Shown: positions 8,267-17,588 of the stretch, piece after piece
How the letters are laid out: each line of letters starts with the position of its first letter
Numbering within the stretch: position 1 is the stretch's first letter
Assembly (NCBI RefSeq): GCF_001761385.1
Contig: NZ_CP017476.1
Location: forward strand, 2,283,501 to 2,347,500
Length of the DNA: 64,000 nt
Source of the DNA: Hydrogenophaga crassostreae
Lineage (GTDB): Bacteria; Pseudomonadota; Gammaproteobacteria; Burkholderiales; Burkholderiaceae_C
Reading direction: 5' to 3'
Program-made: the position numbers and the translations under genes
The notes under the pieces: model-generated
The model's database searches: none
Seen by the model: only the letters and a program-made list of their open reading frames with translations
What the model was told of the DNA's origin: nothing

Positions 8267-10795
8267 TCAACGACGCGGATCAGAGCCTTGGATTGCTGTC
8301 TCGCTTTTGAGGCGCGACACCACTGGAATCCAGAAGCTGAAGCAACAGCCCTGTACCGACTCGCCATTGTAGATGTTCTTGACTTGCATCCGACCATGGT
8401 GCGACTCAACGATGCTGCGGCACAGTTTGAGGCCAATGCCCATGCCGCCGCTTTTGGTGCTGTAGAAGGCTTCGTAGATTCGCTCGATCATTTCATCGGG
8501 AACGCCACTGCCCGTGTCGCGAACCGAAAACTCCACGACGTCTTGGTCTGCTTCACGACGAGGGCCCACACGCAGCTCGATGTAACGCTCACTCTGGGAG
8601 CGGTTGGCGTGGGCGATGGCCTCACCGGCGTTCTTCAACAGGTTGATCAGAACCTGTTCGATCAGGATGGGGTCCACCATCAGGCTGGGCAGTCGGGCTG
8701 CCACATAGGGCGTCAACCGCACTTGCTGGCGGCGCAATTCGATATCGGCCAGTTCAATGGCGTTGTTCACCATTTGTGCCACATCTGATGGCGTGGGGTT
8801 GGGCTCGCTTCGTTTCACAAACGACCGAATGCGCTGGATGATCTGGCCCGCTCTTTGTGCCTGGCGGGCGGTTTTATCCAGGGCGGCCAGCAGCTCCTCG
8901 GTGGAGATGCGTTGCTCATTGACCCGGGAAATCATGCCGTTGCAGTAGTTGCTGATGGCCGTCAGTGGCTGGTTCAGTTCGTGAGCTACGCTGGACGCCA
9001 TCTCGCCCATGGTGATCAGGCGGCTGGCCGTTTGCGCACGTTCCGCTTGTTGGGCCGCTTGGATTTCTGCGTTGCGGCGGGTCGTGATGTCGCTGGAGAT
9101 CACCATTTGCGCCAGGCGCCCGTCAACCCAGGTGAGGTAGCGTGTGCGTACCTCCAGCCACCGCCCCAGATCCTCAACAAATACCTCGGCGTTTTCAGCG
9201 CCTGCATCGGTGAGTGCGTCGGTGGGCATGCCCGCAAAAGCATCAACAGCATCACCGTCATCGGGTACCGGGTTGGGTTGGCTGCTCGCCAAATCGAGCA
9301 GTCGACGGTGGCCATGGCCGCGTGTGCCAAACCACTGGCGGTACAGCTTGTTGGCAAACAACACTTCGTTGCTGCCCAGCGGTGCCACGGATACAGCGGA
9401 GTCCAGGCTTTCCAGCACGGTGGTGAAGCGTTCGTAAGAGGCGGACAGCTCTTCCCGTATGCGCTTGGGCTCGGTGATGTCGGTCATCGAGGTCATCCAG
9501 CCGGTCTGGTTCTGATTGGGGTCGATCAGCGGCGAGACGTACATGCGCGCGTCGAAGATGGTGCCGTCGCGCCTTTGCACCCTCACTTCAAAGCCTCCCG
9601 GTGTTGACCGGCCGTTGAGTTCGTCATCAAGGCGGGAGGTGAGGTATTCGTATTCTTCTTCGGGCCAGTAAGGGAAGGGTGCGGTTCGGCCAACCAGTTC
9701 GGGTTCGGTCCAGCCGGTCATGAAGCAAAAGGCCGGGTTGACGTAACTGATTCGCCCTTGCAGGTCCAGCGCCCTCATGCCGGTGAGCATCGAGTTTTCC
9801 ATGGCGCGTCGGAAGTTGGTTTCGGCTATCAAGGCTTGCTGGGCTTGCACGCGCCGGCGCGTATGGCGCCAGGTGCCCAGCAGCATCCAGACGGTCAGGG
9901 CGCTCAATGCGCCAATCACCCAAAAAAAGCCGTTGCCCACAATGTCCTGAGAGGTGCGGTACCCCTGTGCTTTGAGCAAAAGGCCATTGCCCACAGGTGA
10001 AACGGGCACTTCATGTTCCAGCGGTGGAGCGCTCCATGGCAGCAGCCTTTGCACCGCGCTGGGCGATTGCAGGCTGCCGGACAACACCCGCTCTCGATCG
10101 TCCATGAGCGCCACGGCATAGCGCGACATGATCTCTGGAGGCACGCCGAACCGCATCAGCCCATCAATCGCATATTCACCCATGACGGTTCCTGCAAAGC
10201 GGCCTTGTTCGCTTAAGGGTACCTGCAGCATCAAGGTGGCCAGACGCGGTTCTTCACCCATCGGGCGGGAGTAGATCGGTTGCCGAAGGTCCCTTGCCAG
10301 TTCAAACGATCCGTCCGTCTCATTGGCAGCGAGCGTGGCTCCGGGCTGCCGCTGTGCAGAAAGGGGTGCGCTGGGTGAGGCGTAGGAGGCCAGGATGTTG
10401 CGCCGGGCATCAACCCAGTTGATGGCGATCAGTTCGGGAAACTGGCTGATCAACGATTCGGCCTGGAACTCGAACTCTTCTGTGCTGATTTCTTTGTTGT
10501 CCACCTCGCGCGCCAGTCGCATGAGCTGTTCCTGGCGTTCAAGTAGGCGAAGGCGCAAACGCTGTTGTGCATATTCAACATCGCGGGTGACGGCTTCTTG
10601 TTCGCGGTCGATCTCTTCATAGCGCAGGTAGGCGATGGCCACGACGATGGCACACAGGAAGAGGAGGACAGCGAGCAGGGGGCCAAGCGTGGCGAACCTG
10701 TCTTGCCGTGACGGGGGGAGCTTGCGCCACCACCGTTTCCACCAGGTCGTGGCTTCGCGAGGGCGTTGTGGCGGCGGGGTGGGTTCTCGTGTCAT
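8267..10795 (-). CDS. PAS-domain sensor histidine kinase
   Basis: 842-residue membrane kinase. A membrane helix near residues 36-58, a periplasmic region of about 230 residues and a second helix near 290-310 give a classical sensor layout. Two PAS domains follow (about 330-445 and 455-570), then HisKA with the phospho-accepting His605 in SVAHELNQPLTAI and a HATPase domain with RDTGSGVPDEMIERIYEAF. The ELNQPLTAISNYCNG pattern is of the FixL/DctB type. The signal is unknown; the periplasmic region has no motif I recognise. It is divergent from aceE, with about 200 bases between. Confidence 0.92.
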   Translation of the reverse strand: MTREPTPPPQRPREATTWWKRWWRKLPPSRQDRFATLGPLLAVLLFLCAIVVAIAYLRYEEIDREQEAVTRDVEYAQQRLRLRLLERQEQLMRLAREVDNKEISTEEFEFQAESLISQFPELIAINWVDARRNILASYASPSAPLSAQRQPGATLAANETDGSFELARDLRQPIYSRPMGEEPRLATLMLQVPLSEQGRFAGTVMGEYAIDGLMRFGVPPEIMSRYAVALMDDRERVLSGSLQSPSAVQRLLPWSAPPLEHEVPVSPVGNGLLLKAQGYRTSQDIVGNGFFWVIGALSALTVWMLLGTWRHTRRRVQAQQALIAETNFRRAMENSMLTGMRALDLQGRISYVNPAFCFMTGWTEPELVGRTAPFPYWPEEEYEYLTSRLDDELNGRSTPGGFEVRVQRRDGTIFDARMYVSPLIDPNQNQTGWMTSMTDITEPKRIREELSASYERFTTVLESLDSAVSVAPLGSNEVLFANKLYRQWFGTRGHGHRRLLDLASSQPNPVPDDGDAVDAFAGMPTDALTDAGAENAEVFVEDLGRWLEVRTRYLTWVDGRLAQMVISSDITTRRNAEIQAAQQAERAQTASRLITMGEMASSVAHELNQPLTAISNYCNGMISRVNEQRISTEELLAALDKTARQAQRAGQIIQRIRSFVKRSEPNPTPSDVAQMVNNAIELADIELRRQQVRLTPYVAARLPSLMVDPILIEQVLINLLKNAGEAIAHANRSQSERYIELRVGPRREADQDVVEFSVRDTGSGVPDEMIERIYEAFYSTKSGGMGIGLKLCRSIVESHHGRMQVKNIYNGESVQGCCFSFWIPVVSRLKSETAIQGSDPRR

Positions 10796-10885
10796 CGGGG
10801 TAGCAGTCTACGTGAGGCTGCCCTGCGTTTTTGCGTGTTCTGGACATGCCATTTCAATTTGCTATCAATCCTGATTGTAGTTTTG

Positions 10886-10912
10886 CAATATGAAATCGTA
10901 TGGCACATATTG
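10886..10912. promoter_or_regulatory. Inverted repeat in the aceE/sensor-kinase intergenic region
   Basis: CAATATG (10886-10892) and its exact reverse complement CATATTG (10906-10912) have centres 20 bases apart, about two helical turns, in a markedly AT-rich stretch. Such geometry suits a dimeric regulator. The right arm overlaps the candidate aceE -35 box. Confidence 0.4.
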
Positions 10913-10938
10913 AAATTTGAGAAAATTTGTGGAAAAAT
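10910..10938 (+). promoter_or_regulatory. Candidate aceE promoter
   Basis: TTGAAA (10910-10915), a 17-base spacer and AAAAAT (10933-10938) lie about 60 bases before the aceE start, in the most AT-rich part of the interval. Both boxes are only four-of-six matches. Confidence 0.3.
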
Positions 10939-11000
10939 TCACCCTGGCGCGAATAGGTCGCTTTAACCTAGCGCTTAAACAACCCCATAGGAGACAAGAC

Positions 11001-13703
11001 ATGACAGCGACTGAGGCGCCCAACGGCAGTGGAGCCGGTGATCTGGACAGCCAGGAAACAAGGGAATGGATGGAGGCGTTGACCGCCGTGATTCAGCGGG
11101 AGGGCCCAGAACGCGCTCACTTTTTGCTTGAGCAACTGCTGGAGGAAGCCCGGCAAAACAGCGTGGACCTGCCGTTTTCGGCCAACACCGGCTATGTGAA
11201 CACCATTGAGCCAGGGCAGGAGGCGCGTTCGCCAGGCAATCTTGAAATCGAACAGCGTTTGCGTGCCTACATGCGCTGGAATGCCATGGCGATGGTGGTC
11301 AAGGCCAACCGCGCCAACCCGGCCGACGGTGGCGATCTGGGTGGCCACATTGGTTCGTTTGCCTCGCTGGCCAGCCTGTTTGGCGCCGGGTTCAACCATT
11401 TCTGGCACGCTGAGAGTGAAAACCATGGTGGCGACTGTCTGTTCATTCAGGGCCACGTTTCCCCGGGCGTGTACGCCCGCGCCTACATGGAAGGCCGCTT
11501 GACCGAAGAGCAACTGCTCAACTTCCGCCAGGAAGTGGATGGCAAAGGTCTGTCCAGCTACCCGCATCCCAAGCTGATGCCCAATTTCTGGCAGTTCCCC
11601 ACGGTGTCCATGGGCCTAGGCCCGCTGAACGCCATCTATCAGGCGCGCTTCCTGAAATACCTGCATGCCCGTGGTATCGCCAACACCGAAAACCGCAAGG
11701 TCTGGGTGTTCTGCGGCGACGGCGAGATGGACGAAGTGGAGTCGCTTGGCGCCATTGGCCTGGCTGCCCGTGAAAAGCTGGACAACCTGATCTTCGTGAT
11801 CAACTGCAACCTGCAACGCCTTGATGGCCCTGTCCGCGGAAACGGCAAGATCATTCAGGAGCTCGAAGGCGAATTCCGCGGTTCAGGCTGGAACGTGATC
11901 AAGCTGATCTGGGGCAGCCAGTGGGACCCGCTGCTCGCTGCCGACAAAGACGGCGCGCTGCGCAAGATCATGATGGAATGCAACGATGGCGACTACCAGG
12001 CATTCAAGGCGAACGATGGTGCCTACGTGCGCAAACATTTCTTCGGCCGCGACCCGCGCACCCTGGAAATGGTCGCCCACATGACCGACGAGGAGATTGG
12101 CGACCTGCGCCGCGGCGGCCACGACTCCAAGAAGGTCTATGCGGCCTTTGACGCGGCGGTGAAAACCACCGGCCAGCCAACCGTGCTGCTGATCAAGACC
12201 GTCAAGGGCTTTGGCATGGGCAAAGTGGGTGAAGGAAAGAACACCGTTCACCAGACAAAAAAGCTCGGTGCCGAAGACATCAAGTTTTTCCGCGACCGCT
12301 TCAACATCCCGATTCCCGACAGCCAGCTGGATGAACTCCCGTTCTACAAACCGGCTGATGACACGCCGGAGATGCGCTACCTGCATGAGCGGCGCAAAGC
12401 GTTGGGCGGCTACCTGCCGCATCGCCGCACCAAGGCCGACGAGAGCTTCAAGGTGCCACCGATCGAGACTTTCAAGGCCGTCATCGAGCCCACCGCCGAA
12501 GGCCGCGAAATTTCAACAACGCAGGCCTATGTGCGCTTCCTGACGCAGTTGCTGCGTGAAAAAGAGATCGGCCCCCGTGTGGTGCCCATCCTGGTTGACG
12601 AAGCGCGTACCTTCGGGATGGAAGGGTTGTTCCGTCAGATCGGTATCTACAACCCGGCAGGCCAGCAGTACACCCCGGTCGACAAAGACCAGGTCATGTA
12701 CTACAAGGAAGACAAGGCTGGCCAGATCCTGCAAGAGGGTATCAACGAGGCCGGCGGCATGAGCAGCTGGATCGCGGCCGCAACGAGCTACAGCACGAGC
12801 AACCGGATCATGATCCCGTTCTATGTGTATTACTCCATGTTCGGCTTCCAGCGTATCGGCGATCTGGCCTGGGCGGCAGGCGACATGCAGGCGCGTGGTT
12901 TCCTGCTCGGCGGTACCTCGGGCCGCACCACGCTGAACGGTGAGGGTCTGCAGCACGAAGACGGCCACAGCCACATTCTGGCGGGCACCATTCCAAATTG
13001 CATTTCTTACGACCCGACGTTTGCGCACGAAGTCGGCGTGATCCTGCACCATGGCTTGAAACGCATGGTGGAATCGCAAGACAACGTTTTCTACTACCTC
13101 ACGCTGCTGAACGAAAACTACGCCATGCCTGGCCTCACGCCTGGTACCGAAGAGCAGATCATCAAAGGCATGTACCTCTGCAAAGAAGGCGCCAAGCTGA
13201 CGCCGCGCGTTCAACTGCTCGGTTCGGGCACGATTCTGCGCGAGTCGATCGCAGCACAGGAATTGCTGGAGAAAGAGTGGGGCGTGGCTGCCAACGTCTG
13301 GAGCTGCCCAAGCTTCAACGAACTGACCCGCGACGGCCAGGACGCTGAACGCTGGAACCTGCTGCATCCGCTGGAGAAGCCGCGCGTGTCCTTCGTGGGC
13401 CAGCAACTGGAAAAGCACACCGGCCCGGTGGTCGCATCAACCGACTACATGAAGGCCTATGCCGAGCAGATTCGCCCGTTCATTCCCAAGGGTCGCACTT
13501 ACAAGGTGTTGGGCACCGACGGTTTTGGCCGTTCCGACTTCCGCGTCAAGCTGCGCGAGCACTTCGAAATCAACCGCCACTACATTGTGGTCGCGGCCTT
13601 GAAGGCTTTGAGCGAAGAGGGCACCGTGCCAGTGGCCAAGGTGGCCGAGGCGATCAAGAAATACGGTATCAAGACGGAAAAGGTCAACCCGCTCTACGCC
13701 TGA
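11001..13703 (+). CDS. aceE: Pyruvate dehydrogenase E1 component (homodimeric type)
   Basis: Thiamine-diphosphate enzyme that decarboxylates pyruvate and reductively acetylates the lipoyl groups of E2. The ATG at 11001 follows AGGAGA at seven bases' spacing, giving 900 residues, near the E. coli AceE length of about 887; upstream in-frame codons lack this signal. The thiamine-diphosphate motif begins with GDGEMDE around residue 240. The single-chain architecture is that of homodimeric E1. It heads the operon aceE-aceF-lpdA and is divergent from a two-component system. Confidence 0.97.
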   Translation: MTATEAPNGSGAGDLDSQETREWMEALTAVIQREGPERAHFLLEQLLEEARQNSVDLPFSANTGYVNTIEPGQEARSPGNLEIEQRLRAYMRWNAMAMVVKANRANPADGGDLGGHIGSFASLASLFGAGFNHFWHAESENHGGDCLFIQGHVSPGVYARAYMEGRLTEEQLLNFRQEVDGKGLSSYPHPKLMPNFWQFPTVSMGLGPLNAIYQARFLKYLHARGIANTENRKVWVFCGDGEMDEVESLGAIGLAAREKLDNLIFVINCNLQRLDGPVRGNGKIIQELEGEFRGSGWNVIKLIWGSQWDPLLAADKDGALRKIMMECNDGDYQAFKANDGAYVRKHFFGRDPRTLEMVAHMTDEEIGDLRRGGHDSKKVYAAFDAAVKTTGQPTVLLIKTVKGFGMGKVGEGKNTVHQTKKLGAEDIKFFRDRFNIPIPDSQLDELPFYKPADDTPEMRYLHERRKALGGYLPHRRTKADESFKVPPIETFKAVIEPTAEGREISTTQAYVRFLTQLLREKEIGPRVVPILVDEARTFGMEGLFRQIGIYNPAGQQYTPVDKDQVMYYKEDKAGQILQEGINEAGGMSSWIAAATSYSTSNRIMIPFYVYYSMFGFQRIGDLAWAAGDMQARGFLLGGTSGRTTLNGEGLQHEDGHSHILAGTIPNCISYDPTFAHEVGVILHHGLKRMVESQDNVFYYLTLLNENYAMPGLTPGTEEQIIKGMYLCKEGAKLTPRVQLLGSGTILRESIAAQELLEKEWGVAANVWSCPSFNELTRDGQDAERWNLLHPLEKPRVSFVGQQLEKHTGPVVASTDYMKAYAEQIRPFIPKGRTYKVLGTDGFGRSDFRVKLREHFEINRHYIVVAALKALSEEGTVPVAKVAEAIKKYGIKTEKVNPLYA

Positions 13704-13710
13704 ATTTGAC

Positions 13711-13800
13711 TCCCCCCCCGCAGCGCCCTCGGCGCTACCCCAACGGGGGGGGCGAAGCTGGCTGAATGGCAGTGCCAGATCGGCGGCTTCCCTGGTTAAA
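13711..13800 (+). repeat. Post-stop C/G-hairpin repeat, copy 2 (after aceE)
   Basis: Eight C (13712-13719) pair with eight G (13745-13752) around an inner AGCGCC-CTC-GGCGCT hairpin. The tail contains GGCAGTGCC and ends CTGGTTAAA, matching the copy after lpd. It lies inside the aceE-aceF interval and could reduce readthrough or protect the aceE message. Confidence 0.65.
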
Positions 13801-13841
13801 AGTAGGCGCTTGGCGCTCTGAATATCTGATTGGAGACAAAC

Positions 13842-15485
13842 ATGGCATTGGTAGAAGTAAAGGTCCCGGACATCGGTGACTTCGACGAAGTGGCGGTGAT
13901 TGAATTGCTGGTGAAGGTGGGCGATACGGTCGCTGCCGAGCAATCGCTGATCACGGTGGAGTCAGACAAGGCTTCAATGGAAATCCCGTCCAGCACGGCG
14001 GGCGTGGTGAAAGAACTGCGCGTGGCCATAGGTGACAAGGTGAAGGAAGGTTCGGTGGTGTTGATGGTGGAGGCGGCTGGTGAGGCCGCCGCCGCGCCAG
14101 CGCCAGCCGCCGCCGCTGCGCCGGTCGCAGCCCCGGCGCCTGCGCCTGCTGTTGCCGCCGCCGCCGCCCCGGCTGCGAGTGGCCCGGTGAATGTGATGGT
14201 GCCGGACATCGGCGATTTCAAAGACGTGGCCGTGATCGAGGTGCTTGTCAAAGTGGGTGAAACGGTCAAGGTTGAGCAGAGCCTGATCACTGTGGAGTCA
14301 GACAAGGCATCGATGGAAATCCCGTCGAGCCATGCTGGCGTGTTGAAAGAGCTCAAGGTCAAAGTGGGTGACACGGTCAACATCGGTGACCTGCTGGCGG
14401 TGCTCGAAGGCGTGGCCGGCGCGGCAGCGCCTGCAGCCGCTCCTGCTGCGTCATCGACGCCAGCCGCAGCGCCGGCTCCAGCGGCTGCCGCTGCGGCACC
14501 CGTTGCCGCCAGCGTAGCTGCGCCAGCTCACAACCCGGCAGCAACGCCTGCCGTGGGTCTGCCCCATGCTTCACCTTCGGTGCGCAAGTTCGCCCGCGAA
14601 CTCGGCGTTCCGCTGGCCGAAGTGAAAGGCTCTGGCCTCAAGGGCCGAATCACGGCGCTGGACATCCAGGAGTTCACCAAGTCCGTCATGAGCGGCGCGG
14701 CGCAAACGGTGGCTCAAGCCGCCAAGGCGCCTGCCGGTGGTGGTGGTTCAGAGCTGGGCCTGATTCCTTGGCCCAAGGTGGACTTCACCAAGTTCGGTCC
14801 GATCGAGCGCAAAGAGATGAGCCGCATCAAGAAGATCAGCGGCGCCAACCTGTTGCGCAACGCGATCATGATTCCGGCCGTGACCAACTTTGATGACGCC
14901 GACATCACCGATCTGGAAGCTTTCCGTGTTTCCACCAACAAGGAAAACGAGAAGAGCGGAGCCAAGGTCACCATGCTCGCTTTCCTGATCAAGGCCTGCG
15001 TATCGGCGCTGAAGAAATTCCCCGAATTCAACAGCTCGCTGGATGGCGATGCCTTGATCTACAAGCAGTATTTCCATATCGGTTTTGCCGCCGACACGCC
15101 GAACGGCCTGGTTGTTCCGGTCATCAAAGACGCCGACAAAAAGGGCGTGATGCAGATCAGCCAGGAAATGGGCGAACTCGCCAAGAAGGCACGCGATGGC
15201 AAGCTGGGTCCGGCCGACATGAGCGGCGCCTGCTTCACGATTTCTTCGTTGGGTGGCATTGGTGGGCGTTACTTCACGCCCATCATCAACGCTCCCGAAG
15301 TGGCCATTCTTGGTGTTTGCCGCAGTAATATGGAGCCTGTGTGGGATGGCAAGGCCTTTGTTCCGCGTCTGATGTTGCCGCTGTCGTTGACCTGGGATCA
15401 CCGCGTGATCGACGGCGCGGCTGCCGCCCGATTCAACGTTTACCTCAGTCAAATCCTCAGCGACTTCCGTCGCGTGATGCTGTAA
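13842..15485 (+). CDS. aceF: Pyruvate dehydrogenase E2, dihydrolipoyllysine acetyltransferase
   Basis: Transfers acetyl groups from E1 to CoA and forms the core of the complex. The ATG at 13842 follows GGAGAC; 547 residues. Two lipoyl domains come first, with the lipoylated Lys43 and Lys155 both in ESDKASMEIPSS, joined by long Ala/Pro linkers. A peripheral-subunit-binding domain follows (about 245-280, SPSVRKFARELGV), then the catalytic domain ending with DHRVIDGAAAARF, whose His is catalytic. Thirteen bases separate it from lpdA. Confidence 0.96.
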   Translation: MALVEVKVPDIGDFDEVAVIELLVKVGDTVAAEQSLITVESDKASMEIPSSTAGVVKELRVAIGDKVKEGSVVLMVEAAGEAAAAPAPAAAAAPVAAPAPAPAVAAAAAPAASGPVNVMVPDIGDFKDVAVIEVLVKVGETVKVEQSLITVESDKASMEIPSSHAGVLKELKVKVGDTVNIGDLLAVLEGVAGAAAPAAAPAASSTPAAAPAPAAAAAAPVAASVAAPAHNPAATPAVGLPHASPSVRKFARELGVPLAEVKGSGLKGRITALDIQEFTKSVMSGAAQTVAQAAKAPAGGGGSELGLIPWPKVDFTKFGPIERKEMSRIKKISGANLLRNAIMIPAVTNFDDADITDLEAFRVSTNKENEKSGAKVTMLAFLIKACVSALKKFPEFNSSLDGDALIYKQYFHIGFAADTPNGLVVPVIKDADKKGVMQISQEMGELAKKARDGKLGPADMSGACFTISSLGGIGGRYFTPIINAPEVAILGVCRSNMEPVWDGKAFVPRLMLPLSLTWDHRVIDGAAAARFNVYLSQILSDFRRVML

Positions 15486-15497
15486 AGGAACGCAACA

Positions 15498-17339
15498 ATG
15501 GCACTCATTGATATTCAAGTTCCAGATATCGGCGACTTTGATGAAGTGGCGGTGATCGAGCTGCTGGTGGCGGTAGGCGATACGGTGAAGACCGAGCAAA
15601 GCCTGATCACTGTGGAGAGCGACAAAGCCTCGATGGAAATTCCTTCGTCTCATGCGGGCGTGGTGAAAGCCGTCAAGGTCAACATCGGTGACAAAGTCAA
15701 GCAAGGTTCTGTGGTGTTGTCGCTGGAAGCGTCGGGCGAGGGCGCTGCGGCTGCCCCAGCGCCTGCTCCGGCCGCCGCACCTGCCGCTGCCCCAGCCGCT
15801 GCCCCAGCCGCCGCTGCTTCCGTGGTGGCGCCAGCCGCATCCAGCTTTGGCGGCAGCGCCGATGTGGAGTGCGATCTGTTGGTGCTCGGCGGTGGTCCCG
15901 GTGGCTATTCCGCCGCTTTCCGCGCTGCCGATCTGGGCCTCAAGGTGGTGCTCGTTGAGCGCTACGCGACCATTGGCGGTGTTTGCCTGAACGTGGGTTG
16001 TATTCCATCCAAAGCGCTGTTGCACGTGGCTTCAGTCATGGACGAAGTGAGCCACATGGCCGATCTGGGCGTGGAATTCGGCGCGCCCAAGGTCGACATC
16101 AACAAGCTGCGCACCCACAAAGAAAAAGTCATTGGCAAGCTGACTGGTGGCCTGGCCGCCATGGCCAAGATGCGCAAGGTCACCATCGTGCGCGGCTACG
16201 GATCTTTCGTGGGCGCAAACCACATCGAAGTGGAGGAGACCACTGGCACGGCGCAGGAAAAGACCGGCAAGAAGCAGGTTGTGGCATTCAAGAAGTGCAT
16301 CATCGCAGCGGGCTCACAGGCCGTGCGCCTGCCCTTCATGCCCGACGATCCGCGTGTGGTCGATTCGACCGGCGCCCTGGCGCTCAAGGATGTGCCCAAA
16401 CGCATGCTGATCCTGGGTGGAGGCATCATCGGCCTGGAAATGGGCACGGTTTACAGCACGCTGGGCGCCCGCCTTGACGTGGTGGAAATGATGGACGGTC
16501 TGATGCAGGGCGCTGACCGGGATCTGGTGAAAATCTGGCAGAAGATGAACGCCAAGCGCTTCGACAACATCATGCTCAAGACCAAGACGGTGGGGGCCAA
16601 GGCCACGCCCGAAGGCATTGAGGTATCGTTCGAAAGTGCCGAACCGGGCGGCAAAGCGCCTGAGCCACAGGTGTACGACCTGGTCTTGCAAGCCGTGGGC
16701 CGCACGCCCAATGGAAAGAAGATCGCCGCCGACAAGGCGGGCGTGGCCGTGACCGATCGCGGCTTCATCGATGTCGACATCCAGATGCGCACCAACGTGC
16801 CCCACATCTTCGCCATCGGCGACATCGTGGGCCAGCCCATGCTGGCGCACAAGGCGGTGCACGAGGCGCATGTGGCGGCGGAAGTGATTGCTGGTGAACT
16901 GCAGGGCAATGCCGAGCTGGCATCTGCGGCGTTCAACGCCCGCGTGATCCCCAGCGTGGCCTACACCGACCCCGAAGTGGCGTGGGTGGGTCTCACCGAG
17001 GACCAGGCCAAAGCCCAGGGCATCAAGGTCAAGAAGGGCCTGTTCCCCTGGACGGCCTCGGGCCGCGCCATCGCCAATGGCCGCGACGAAGGCGTCACCA
17101 AACTGCTGTTCGATGATTCCCCCGAGGCCCATGGCCACGGCAAGATCCTGGGCGGCGGCATGGTCGGCACACACGCTGGCGACATGATCGGTGAAGTGGC
17201 CCTGGCCATCGAAATGGGCGCTGACGCGGTGGACATTGGCAAGACCATTCATCCGCACCCTACGCTGGGCGAGAGCATCGGTATGGCGGCGGAAGTGGCG
17301 CACGGGTCTTGTACCGATTTGCCGCCGAGCAAGAAGTAA
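15498..17339 (+). CDS. lpdA: Dihydrolipoyl dehydrogenase with N-terminal lipoyl domain (PDH E3)
   Basis: FAD enzyme that reoxidises dihydrolipoyl groups of the pyruvate dehydrogenase complex with NAD+. At 613 residues it is longer than a standard E3 (about 475) because a lipoyl domain (residues 1-80, Lys43 in ESDKASMEIPSS) and an Ala/Pro linker are fused to the front. The E3 part has the FAD motif GGGPGGYSAAF, the redox disulfide Cys163/Cys168 in GGVCLNVGCIPSK, an NAD-binding GGGIIGLEM and the C-terminal HPHPTLGE with the catalytic His. Such fused E3s occur with PDH in several betaproteobacteria and Neisseria. Confidence 0.96.
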   Translation: MALIDIQVPDIGDFDEVAVIELLVAVGDTVKTEQSLITVESDKASMEIPSSHAGVVKAVKVNIGDKVKQGSVVLSLEASGEGAAAAPAPAPAAAPAAAPAAAPAAAASVVAPAASSFGGSADVECDLLVLGGGPGGYSAAFRAADLGLKVVLVERYATIGGVCLNVGCIPSKALLHVASVMDEVSHMADLGVEFGAPKVDINKLRTHKEKVIGKLTGGLAAMAKMRKVTIVRGYGSFVGANHIEVEETTGTAQEKTGKKQVVAFKKCIIAAGSQAVRLPFMPDDPRVVDSTGALALKDVPKRMLILGGGIIGLEMGTVYSTLGARLDVVEMMDGLMQGADRDLVKIWQKMNAKRFDNIMLKTKTVGAKATPEGIEVSFESAEPGGKAPEPQVYDLVLQAVGRTPNGKKIAADKAGVAVTDRGFIDVDIQMRTNVPHIFAIGDIVGQPMLAHKAVHEAHVAAEVIAGELQGNAELASAAFNARVIPSVAYTDPEVAWVGLTEDQAKAQGIKVKKGLFPWTASGRAIANGRDEGVTKLLFDDSPEAHGHGKILGGGMVGTHAGDMIGEVALAIEMGADAVDIGKTIHPHPTLGESIGMAAEVAHGSCTDLPPSKK

Positions 17340-17360
17340 GCGGCTTCTAGGGCCCCAATC

Positions 17361-17398
17361 GAAAAGGCCCGGACCGGCAACGGTTCGGGCCTTTTTTC
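17361..17398 (+). terminator. Terminator of the aceE-aceF-lpdA operon
   Basis: AAGGCCCGGACC and GGTTCGGGCCTT pair (with one G-U wobble) around a short loop and are followed directly by a T-run ending at 17397. It lies about 25 bases past the lpdA stop. Confidence 0.9.
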
Positions 17399-17588
17399 TG
17401 TCAGCGCTACTGGGTTGATGGATTGATGCGCAAAAGATCGCCGTCGGCAAGCTTGCTGGACCAGGCGCCACGACCGATGGGGATACATTGCGGCCGCACC
17501 CACCGCCATTTGCCCGCTGGCACGACAATCAGCGCAACTGGGTGGCGCAACGTTGTTCGCCCAGCGAACCCGGATGAGGAACATTGCA

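Noticed and set aside
17407..17560. Minus-strand peptide ending WSSKLADGDLLRINPSTQ, possibly a remnant of a DUF1989-like urea-carboxylase-associated protein
   Set aside because: Only about 45 residues look protein-like, with no start signal, and it overlaps the upstream part of the sugar dehydrogenase gene. Too little to call a gene.
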